A stretch of DNA of 64,000 nt from positions 1 to 64,000 of the forward strand of contig PNMW01000076.1 of assembly GCA_013823855.1 (NCBI GenBank), in the 5' to 3' direction. Shown here piece after piece: positions 38,224 to 46,020 of this stretch (the stretch's first letter is position 1; every line of letters starts with the position of its first letter). The position numbers and the translations under genes were made by a program. Under the pieces are notes generated by a model. That model saw nothing but the letters and a program-made list of their open reading frames with translations, was not told the origin of the DNA and did not search any database. The stretch comes from Lysobacteraceae bacterium. GTDB taxonomy: Bacteria > Pseudomonadota > Gammaproteobacteria > Nevskiales > Nevskiaceae.

Positions 38224-41200
38224 ATGTTGCGGGTCTACTCATCGGCGGCGCTTGCGGCGCTGCTCCTGATGACGTCCTCGCCCGCGACGGCCCAGGACGC
38301 CAACGGTGTCGTGATCAACCAGTTCGCGACCCGCGGCCCCGGCGGCCCCAACGATGATTTCATCGAGCTGTTCAACGCCGGCATCGCGCCGGTGTCGCTG
38401 GCCGGCTGGTCGATCCGCAGCTGCTTCGGCAGCACCACGGCGACCTTCATCGCCCAGGGCACGATCGACGGCAGCTTCGTGCTGCCGCCGCGCCGATATT
38501 TCCTGCTCGGCGGCACCGCCTACTCGCGTGCCGCACCAGCCGACGCCGCGTTCAACCAGATTCCGGACCTGCTGACCGCCGCGTTCAACGGCCGCGCCGG
38601 CTTCCAGCTGCTCGACGCCACCGGTGCAGTCCGGGACGGCGTCGGTTCACCGGTTTCGGTGGCCCAGCCGGCCGGCAGCCATTGCCGCGAAGGTGTCGGG
38701 CGGGCGACCACCAACACCGGGTCGGATGATGTCGCCTATTTCCGCCGGGCGGTCGCCGGCCGGCCTCAGGACAGCGACGACAACGCGCGCGACTTCCCGG
38801 GCGCAGCGCTGCCGCCGACGCCCCGCAACCTCGCCAGCCCGGCTGCGGCGGCGGCGACGCCGCGGCCTTCAGTGTCGCTGTCGACCGACGTCGGCACGAT
38901 CGACGAAGCCGGCGGCGTGGCGACGATCACGGCAACGCTCGCCGCCGCGTTCAGCGAACCGGTCACCGTCGGCCTGCGCTTCGCCGAGTTTGCCGGCCGC
39001 GGCGCCGATTACTCGGTGTCCGACTCAAGCATCGCCATCGCCGCCGGCGCCCGCAGCGGCAGCATCACCGTGCGCGCCAGCGACGACGCGGTGTCCGAAG
39101 GCGACGAGTTGATCGCCGTGCTGCTCGACACGCTCGACAATGCCGTGCCGGGTCCGGTCGACCGGCTCGCGATCACCATCCGCGACGACGACACGGCGCC
39201 GGCGCTGGACACGCCGCGCATCTACCGGATTCAGGGCGCTGCCCATCGCTCGCCGCTGGTCGGCCGTGCCGTGACCGGCGTGCCCGGCATCGTCACCGCG
39301 ATCGCTGCCGACGGCTTCTACCTGCAGGACCCGGATGGCGACGGCAACCCGGCCACCGCCGATGGCGTCTTCGTGCGCAGCGCCAGCGCTGCCGGCGTGA
39401 TGGTCGGCAGCCGGGTCGCGGTCAGCGGCACGGTGCGCGAGTTCCGGCCCGGCGGACTGCAGGGCCTCAACAACTTGTCGGTCACCGAAATCGTCGCCAG
39501 CAGCGTCGCGGCCAGCGTGTTCCCGTTCGTCAACGGGACGGTCACGCCGACCGTGATCGGCAGCGGCGGGCGGACGCCGCCCGCGGAGATCATCGACAAC
39601 GACAGTGCCGGCAATCCCGAAGCCAGCAGCACCACGGTGTTCGATCCCGATGAGGACGGCCTCGACTTCCTCGAAAGCCTCGAAGGCATGCTGGTCACTG
39701 TCGGCCGCGCGCGCGTGATCGGCCCCAGCGACGCCGATGGCAGCCTCTGGGTGGTCGGCGACAACGGCAGCAACGCCACCGGCAACAATGCCCGTGGCGG
39801 CCTGAGTGCCGTCGAGCGCAGCCCGGGCGTCGTCGATCTCAACCCCGAACGGCTGCGGCTCGACAGCGACCTGCCGGGCATCGCTGCGTCGCTCGCCGAT
39901 GTCGGCGACAGCATCGCGCTGCTGCGCGGCGTGGTCGGCTACACGCGCGGCAGCTACGCGATCCGGCTGACGGCCTCACCGACGATCACCCGCAACGCGC
40001 TGCCGGTCGACCGCGCCCGCCTGGTGCCGGGCAGCGGCCGCCTGAGTCTGGCGACGTACAGCCTGGGCCAGCTGGGCCCGGCGGACAGCGCGCGCAGCGC
40101 CCGGATCGCTGCCCAGATCGTCATTGGCCTGGGCGCGCCGGACCTGATCCAGCTGAACGGCATCGGCGACGACAGCGGTGATCGCGACGACGGCATCGTC
40201 TCGGCGATGGCGACGATCCAGGGCCTGCTGAACGCCATCGTCAGCGCCGGCGGCCCGGCCTACACCGCCGTGCAGATCGATCCCGCCGACAACGCCGACG
40301 GCGGCGGCCGCGGCAGCAACCGTCGCATGGTGCAGCTCTACAACCCGCTGCGGGTCAGCCCGAATCCGGGCCTGTTCGGTACCGGCACGGCCGGCAGCCC
40401 GGTGGCGCTGCTGTCCGGACCGACGATCGGACCGGTCACCCTGAACCTGTCGCCGGCGCTGCTGCGGCCCGAGATCCCCGCCCATGCCGGGATCGGCAAG
40501 CCGCTGGTGGTCGGCTACCGCTTCAATGGCCGCAACCTGCTGCTGGTCGGTAGCCATTTGTCGGCGGCACTGGGCGATGACAGCCCGACCGGGCTGAACC
40601 AGCCGCCGCAGGCCGCCAGCGATGCACAGCGCCGGCTGCAGGCCGCGACGATCCATGGCTTCGTGCGCAGCGCGCTGGCCCTGGATGCCCAGCTGCGGAT
40701 CGTCGTGCTCGGCGACTTCAACGCCGACGACTTCCGCCCTCCGCTGCGCATCCTGCGCAACGGCCCGCTCGGCGCCGGCGATGTCGAGGGCAACCAGCCG
40801 GCGCTGATCAACCTCGGCGCGCAGCGGGTCGGCGATGCCGCCGAACGCTATACGCAGATCGTCGACGGCAATGCCCGCGCCACCGATCACATCCTGGTCA
40901 GCAGCGAGCTGGACACGCCGGGCACTGAGCTGCAGTACGTGCACCTGAACAGCGAGTACGCCGAGCGCGCCGCCGATCGCGATGCACTGCTGGCCTCGCT
41001 GCCGCTGGGCCCGAACCAGCCCCCGGTGGTGCGGGTATCGGCGAATCCGGTCGTTGCCGATGAAGGCAGCGGCGTCGAGCTGTTCGGCGACACCAGCAGC
41101 GACAGTGACGGCGTCATCCGCGGCTACCGCTGGACCCAGGTCGCCGGGCCCCCGGCGGGCACCATCGCCGCCGAGTTCACCGCCAACGCCGGCATCGTCG

Positions 41201-44076
41201 CGCCATCGCTCGACGCCACCTCCGAGCTGCGTTTCAGGCTGACCGCGACCGACAACGACGCCGGCAGCGGCAGCGCCGAGGTCGCCGTCACGGTCAACGC
41301 CCGCAGCGGCGACTTCACGCCCGATCCGATCGCCTTCACCCCGATCAGCGGCGTGGCACCGGACAGCGAGCAGACCAGCAACGAAGTGATCGTCAGCGGC
41401 ATCGACAGCTTCGCGAACCTGTCGGTCAGCAATGGCCGCTACAACATCAACGGCGGTGCCTTCACCGACGAACCGGTGCAGGTGTTCGGCGGCGAGCGCA
41501 TCCGCCTGCGGCTGCGTGCCTCGACCCGCTTCTCGGCCACGGTGGTCGCGACGCTGAACCTCAGCGGCACCAGCGCCGACTTCGCGGTGCGCACCCGCGA
41601 TGGCAGCACCGTGCCGTCGCCGTTCAGCTTCCCGGCGACGACCGACGCGGAGCCGGGTGCCGCGGCGATCTCCGACAGCGTCATCGTCACCGGCCTCGAA
41701 TCGCCGGCCGCGATCAGCGTCGCCGGCGGTCAGTACTCGATCAACGGCGGACCGTTCACCGCAGCGGCCGGCACGGTCGCCGATCTCGACGCCGTGCGGG
41801 TGCAGCAGATCGCGGCGAACGGTTTCGCGACCACGACGGTGGCGACCTTGACCATCGGCGGCGTCAGCGGTGACTACCGGGTGACCTCCCGCGCCGCCGA
41901 CACCCGCCCGGATGCCTTCGCCTTCGCGCCGGTTGTCGACGCCGTACCGGGTGCCGTCGTGACCTCCGACGCCGTTGGCATCTCCGGCCTCGAAGCCGCA
42001 GCGCCGATCGGGGTCAGCGGCGGCCTGTATTCGATCAACGGCGGCCCGTTCACCGACGCGCTGATCGGCACCGTCAACGAGGGCGACCAGGTCCGCGTGC
42101 AGCTGACGGCAGCAACGCAGTTCTCGGCCACCCGGGTCGCCACGCTGGACATCGGCGGCGTGGCCGGCAGTTTCAGCGTCACCACCCGCGCGCCGGCCGA
42201 CACCACGCCCGATGCCTTCGCGTTCGCGCCGGCCACCGATGTGCCGCTGAACACGCCGGTGATATCGGCGGCGATCACCGTGACCGGCATCAACGCGCCA
42301 ACCCCGATCTCGATCAGCGGCGGGCAGTATTCGATCAACGCTGCGGCCTTCGGCGGCAGCGCGGCGCTGGTCGATGCCGGTGACCGCGTGCGCGTGCAGC
42401 TGACCAGCGCCGGCCAGCCGGCCAGCACGGTGTTCGCCACGCTGAACATCGGCGGAGTCATGGCCCGCTTCGAGGTCACCACCCGCGACGCCGACGACAC
42501 GCCGGGCGTCTTCAGCTTCCCGCCGGTGACCGACGCCGAACCGGGTTCGCAGCAGACCTCCGCCGCGATCACCGTCACTGATCTGGTCGGCCCGGCGCCG
42601 ATCAGCGTCAGCGGCGGCCTCTACGCGATCGACGGCGGCCCGTTCACCGCCAGCGCCGGTTCCGTCGGCAATGGCAGCACCATCCAGGTCCGGGTGACTG
42701 CCGCCGCCGGCTTCGCCACGCCGGTCGCGGCCACGCTGAGCATCGGCGTGCAAAGTGCGGCGTTCAGCGTCACCACGCGGGCGGGCGATGCCATTCCGGA
42801 TGCCTTCTCGCTTGCCGCCATCGACAACGTCGAACCGGGAGCGCTGGCAACATCGGCTGCGATCGCCGTCACCGGCATCGAAGTGCCGGTGGCGATCGCG
42901 ATCACCGACGGGCTGTACGCGGTGAACGATGGGCCCTTCATCGGGAGCGCCGGCCTGGTCGCCAGCGGCGACCGCGTGCAGGTCCGGACCACGGCTGCCA
43001 ATGCACCGGCAACCACACGCGTGGCCGTGCTGAGCATCGGCGGCGTCACCGCCCCGTTCAGCGTCACCACTCGCGCCGCCGACCGGACGCCGAACGCCTT
43101 CAGCTTCACGGCCGTCGGCAACGCCGAGCCGCTGGCGGTGGTCGGCTCCGGCAGCATCGTGGTTGCCGGGATCGAAGCGCCGACCGCGGTCAGCGTGATC
43201 AACGGCCAGTACTCGGTGAACGGCGGCGCGTTCACGGCGGCGGCGGGACAGGTCGTCAATGGCGACAGCCTGCGCTTGCGGCAGACCGCCGCCGCCGCCT
43301 TCGCCACCACCACGACGACGACGCTGATCATCGGCGGGGTGAATGGTGATTTCCGGGTCACCACGCGACCGGCCGATGCCGTGCCGGACGCCTTCACGAT
43401 CGCGCCGGTCCTCGATGCGGAGCCCGGCGCGGTGATGGTGTCGGCGGCGCTGCAGGTGTCCGGCATCGAGACGGCCGTGCCGATCGAGATCGACGGCGGC
43501 CGCTACTCGATCAACGGCGCCGCTTTCAGCGCGGCGCGCGGCCAGGTCGGCAACGGCGACGCCGTCCGCATCGAACAGCTGGCGGCTGCCGGCTTCGGCC
43601 AGACCCGGGTGGCGACGCTGCGCATCGGTGGCGTCGCCGGCTCGTTCAGCGTCACCACTCGCGGTGCCGATACGTCGCCAGATCCGTTCGCGTTCCCGGC
43701 GCGCGACGACACCGTGCTGCTCGCCGAACAGATCTCCGAGACGATCATCGTCAGCGGCATCGAGGCTGCGGTACCGATTGCAGTCAGCAACGGCGCCTAT
43801 TCGATCAACGAGGCGCCGTTCGTGACGCCGGTCGGCACCGTCACCAACGGCGACCGCGTGCGCCTGCGCCACGTCAGCGCCAACCGTCCCGGCACCGCAA
43901 CCGTCACCACGCTGACGATCGCCGATCGCAGTGCCAGCTTCCGGACCACCACCGCCGCAGCCGTCGACCCCGGGCCCGGCCCGGGACCGGCACCCGCCAG
44001 CGGCGGCGGTGGCGCGCTCGATCCGCTGTGGCTGCTGGCCTTGCTGGTGCTGCGCCGTCGGCGAGGAACGCGATGA
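38224..44076 (+). CDS. Giant T2SS-type secreted protein: lamin-tail, degenerate EEP nuclease domain, nine repeats, GlyGly-CTERM-like tail
   Basis: A 1950-residue exported protein. The start at 38224 follows GGGGAGG and gives a clean signal peptide (ending ATAQ). In order: lamin-tail domain (about 25-170), Calx-beta-like domain (about 215-330), an OB-like region, an ExeM/NucH-type endonuclease/exonuclease/phosphatase domain (about 600-930), a PKD-like domain (about 930-1030), nine repeats of about 98 residues (1030-1909), a Gly/Pro linker and the GlyGly-CTERM-like tail SGGGGALDPLWLLALLVLRRRR. In the nuclease domain GDFN (from 830) and TDH (887-889) remain, but several other catalytic positions are changed (see findings). 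Location after gspF fits a T2SS substrate. It overlaps the next gene by 4 bp (ATGA). Confidence 0.85.
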   Translation: MLRVYSSAALAALLLMTSSPATAQDANGVVINQFATRGPGGPNDDFIELFNAGIAPVSLAGWSIRSCFGSTTATFIAQGTIDGSFVLPPRRYFLLGGTAYSRAAPADAAFNQIPDLLTAAFNGRAGFQLLDATGAVRDGVGSPVSVAQPAGSHCREGVGRATTNTGSDDVAYFRRAVAGRPQDSDDNARDFPGAALPPTPRNLASPAAAAATPRPSVSLSTDVGTIDEAGGVATITATLAAAFSEPVTVGLRFAEFAGRGADYSVSDSSIAIAAGARSGSITVRASDDAVSEGDELIAVLLDTLDNAVPGPVDRLAITIRDDDTAPALDTPRIYRIQGAAHRSPLVGRAVTGVPGIVTAIAADGFYLQDPDGDGNPATADGVFVRSASAAGVMVGSRVAVSGTVREFRPGGLQGLNNLSVTEIVASSVAASVFPFVNGTVTPTVIGSGGRTPPAEIIDNDSAGNPEASSTTVFDPDEDGLDFLESLEGMLVTVGRARVIGPSDADGSLWVVGDNGSNATGNNARGGLSAVERSPGVVDLNPERLRLDSDLPGIAASLADVGDSIALLRGVVGYTRGSYAIRLTASPTITRNALPVDRARLVPGSGRLSLATYSLGQLGPADSARSARIAAQIVIGLGAPDLIQLNGIGDDSGDRDDGIVSAMATIQGLLNAIVSAGGPAYTAVQIDPADNADGGGRGSNRRMVQLYNPLRVSPNPGLFGTGTAGSPVALLSGPTIGPVTLNLSPALLRPEIPAHAGIGKPLVVGYRFNGRNLLLVGSHLSAALGDDSPTGLNQPPQAASDAQRRLQAATIHGFVRSALALDAQLRIVVLGDFNADDFRPPLRILRNGPLGAGDVEGNQPALINLGAQRVGDAAERYTQIVDGNARATDHILVSSELDTPGTELQYVHLNSEYAERAADRDALLASLPLGPNQPPVVRVSANPVVADEGSGVELFGDTSSDSDGVIRGYRWTQVAGPPAGTIAAEFTANAGIVAPSLDATSELRFRLTATDNDAGSGSAEVAVTVNARSGDFTPDPIAFTPISGVAPDSEQTSNEVIVSGIDSFANLSVSNGRYNINGGAFTDEPVQVFGGERIRLRLRASTRFSATVVATLNLSGTSADFAVRTRDGSTVPSPFSFPATTDAEPGAAAISDSVIVTGLESPAAISVAGGQYSINGGPFTAAAGTVADLDAVRVQQIAANGFATTTVATLTIGGVSGDYRVTSRAADTRPDAFAFAPVVDAVPGAVVTSDAVGISGLEAAAPIGVSGGLYSINGGPFTDALIGTVNEGDQVRVQLTAATQFSATRVATLDIGGVAGSFSVTTRAPADTTPDAFAFAPATDVPLNTPVISAAITVTGINAPTPISISGGQYSINAAAFGGSAALVDAGDRVRVQLTSAGQPASTVFATLNIGGVMARFEVTTRDADDTPGVFSFPPVTDAEPGSQQTSAAITVTDLVGPAPISVSGGLYAIDGGPFTASAGSVGNGSTIQVRVTAAAGFATPVAATLSIGVQSAAFSVTTRAGDAIPDAFSLAAIDNVEPGALATSAAIAVTGIEVPVAIAITDGLYAVNDGPFIGSAGLVASGDRVQVRTTAANAPATTRVAVLSIGGVTAPFSVTTRAADRTPNAFSFTAVGNAEPLAVVGSGSIVVAGIEAPTAVSVINGQYSVNGGAFTAAAGQVVNGDSLRLRQTAAAAFATTTTTTLIIGGVNGDFRVTTRPADAVPDAFTIAPVLDAEPGAVMVSAALQVSGIETAVPIEIDGGRYSINGAAFSAARGQVGNGDAVRIEQLAAAGFGQTRVATLRIGGVAGSFSVTTRGADTSPDPFAFPARDDTVLLAEQISETIIVSGIEAAVPIAVSNGAYSINEAPFVTPVGTVTNGDRVRLRHVSANRPGTATVTTLTIADRSASFRTTTAAAVDPGPGPGPAPASGGGGALDPLWLLALLVLRRRRGTR
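41311..43950 (+). repeat. Nine tandem about 98-residue coding repeats
   Basis: Repeat starts lie near 41311, 41608, 41902, 42202, 42497, 42790, 43084, 43378 and 43671. Each unit reads roughly PDAFxFxPVxDAEPG, then VSGIEAxxPI, then GGxYSINGGPFT, then GDxVRVxxTA, then ATLxIGGVxxxFSVTTRAAD. Units are diverged, so this is old duplication rather than a recent expansion. The pattern predicts a string of small beta-sandwich domains. Confidence 0.9.
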
Positions 44077-46007
44077 ACATGAACGTGCTGCGCGGCATCG
44101 CCGCGCTGTCCACCGCGCTGCTTGCCGCCTGCGGCCGCGACGACGGCCGGACCGCCGAGCCGCCGCCGGTGCTGCCGACCTACGCCGGCGTGGTTGCCAG
44201 CGGCTTCACGATCGGCAGCGGCTCGGTGCAGGTGGCCAGCAACGGCACCTTCCCGCGCAGCCGCCTGCTGCCCGCCGACGGCCGCTTCAGCGCGCCGCTG
44301 GCCGGGCTGACGCCGCCTTACCTGATCGTGGCCGATCCGCGCCCGGACAGCAGCGTTGCCGCCGCCGACGCGCTGGCCGTCACCCGGGCCAGCAGCGGCA
44401 CCATCAATGTCACGCCACTGACCCGGCTGGTGGCGCTGGAGCTGATCCGCCAGGAACCGCTGAGCTACTTCAGCCGGCTGCTGACCGATGCCGGCATTCC
44501 GCTGTCGGCCCGGATCGCCGACTTCTCGCCGTTCACGCCGGAGGCGACGGCCAGCGCCCAGGCCACCGTCATCCGCCTGCTGCGCCAGGAACTCGGCATC
44601 GTGGTCCCGGCGACGATTGCCGACAGCGACTGGGTGACCACACCGTTCACCCAGACGGCCGGCGATCCGATGCACGACACGCTGGCCGCGTTCAGCGCCC
44701 GCTACGCCCGCGACGAGTTCGTGCCGGACAGCTATCCGCGCAACCGGGTCGCCGAACTGGCCCGCTGCGCCCGCGAACAGGTCGATATCCAGATCGGCAG
44801 CGAGTTCTATGCGTTCTGCCCGGTCAGCCGCGACGCGCTGCCCGACCCGGACGATCCCGCCCTTCTGGTGTTCCGCCTGTTCGACGCGCGCGGCAACACG
44901 CTGCGCCTGCAGCTGCGCGGCAGCGCCGTGACCGGCATCGAGCTGCGCCGCTCGCCGCTGCCGCTGTTCAGCTGCACCGAAGCGGCTTGCAGCCAGGTCA
45001 CGGTCGGCGGCCAGATCAGCGATCGGACCCGCCCGCTCAGCTTCGCCGGCACCACGCTGAGCGGCACCGATGGAAGCACCGCGGTGCTGACCGGCACCGT
45101 GATCGGCGGCGTGCCCGGACGCCCGGCGATCGACTGCGATGACGTCGAAGGGCTGCCGCTGTTCGTCACCGCCGCCGACGGCAGCGCGACCGCGCAGTGC
45201 GCGGCGGCGGCCGTGCGTTTCGAGGCCGTGGCCGGCAGCCGCTATGTCTATCAGTCGATCCCCGACGGGGTGGTTCCCGAAGTCCGCGTCGATGGCGATC
45301 GCCTGCTGAGCATCACGCTGTTCCGGCAGGACGAGAACGATCTGGCGCTGCGGCCGCTGTTCGAATGCAGCGGCGACGGCTGCGACGGCACCGTGCTCGG
45401 GCCCTTCGTCGATTCCGGTCTGACCAACACCGAACGCAGGCTCAGTCTCGCCGGCACCGTGTTGCCCAGCCTCGACGGCGGCAGCCCGGTGATCCTGGAC
45501 GGCGCCATCCTGCTCGGCAACCGGATCGACCGGATGCCGCCGGACTGCTCGCGCTTTCCGGCAACGCAGACGGTGCGCGTGCGGGTCGGCGACGAAGCCG
45601 ATCGCTGGGACCTGTGCCCGCCGTACGACGTCGGCGAAGGCACCGTCGGCGGCTTCGTGATCCGGGCGTCGAACATCGGGCAGTTCCCGGGCGCCCAGCT
45701 CGGCGACTACGTCTATTCGTTCGCCAACGACCAGGCGCGCAGCGAGTCCCAGCTGTCACTGGTCACCAGCCCGGCCGGCGTCCCGCGCCGCCTTGACTAC
45801 CGGCGATCGACCGAAACCTTCGCCTGCATCGACACGGCCTGCCTGTCGGCGGTGACGATCGGTCCCGCCGATGCCCGGAGCGCGCATGTGCTGACGATCG
45901 CGCCGGTCACGGTGCCGGAAGTGGTGCTCGGCGACCGGCCCGGCGACCGCAGCGTCAGCCTGCACGGACAGCTGCTGACGGCACCCGACCGCAGCTTCGT
46001 CGAATGA
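44073..46007 (+). CDS. Lipoprotein with three four-cysteine modules
   Basis: A 644-residue predicted lipoprotein of unrecognised family. The lipobox LLAAC puts the acylated Cys at residue 20. Residues 35-200 form a domain with a NVTPLTRLVALELI motif seen in some secreted adhesin-like lipoproteins. Three repeats follow, each with four cysteines: Cys232/249/301/306, 355/376/432/437 and 492/515/585/590. The last pair is always C-x4-C. The same module occurs twice in the protein at 49900. The start overlaps the previous stop by 4 bp, so it is translationally coupled to the giant secreted protein. Function unknown. Confidence 0.75.
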   Translation: MNMNVLRGIAALSTALLAACGRDDGRTAEPPPVLPTYAGVVASGFTIGSGSVQVASNGTFPRSRLLPADGRFSAPLAGLTPPYLIVADPRPDSSVAAADALAVTRASSGTINVTPLTRLVALELIRQEPLSYFSRLLTDAGIPLSARIADFSPFTPEATASAQATVIRLLRQELGIVVPATIADSDWVTTPFTQTAGDPMHDTLAAFSARYARDEFVPDSYPRNRVAELARCAREQVDIQIGSEFYAFCPVSRDALPDPDDPALLVFRLFDARGNTLRLQLRGSAVTGIELRRSPLPLFSCTEAACSQVTVGGQISDRTRPLSFAGTTLSGTDGSTAVLTGTVIGGVPGRPAIDCDDVEGLPLFVTAADGSATAQCAAAAVRFEAVAGSRYVYQSIPDGVVPEVRVDGDRLLSITLFRQDENDLALRPLFECSGDGCDGTVLGPFVDSGLTNTERRLSLAGTVLPSLDGGSPVILDGAILLGNRIDRMPPDCSRFPATQTVRVRVGDEADRWDLCPPYDVGEGTVGGFVIRASNIGQFPGAQLGDYVYSFANDQARSESQLSLVTSPAGVPRRLDYRRSTETFACIDTACLSAVTIGPADARSAHVLTIAPVTVPEVVLGDRPGDRSVSLHGQLLTAPDRSFVE

Positions 46008-46020
46008 TCCGGAGCGCACC

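Noticed and set aside
39976..43872. 1298-codon open frame on the minus strand
   Set aside because: It lies fully opposite the giant secreted protein. Its product is rich in Arg, Asp, Gly, Ala and His in no domain pattern; the strong GC bias at codon position three removes stops from the opposite strand.
41311..43950. Regularly spaced repeats that might suggest a CRISPR array
   Set aside because: The period is about 294 bases, units are diverged and encode protein domains; there are no short identical repeats with unique spacers.
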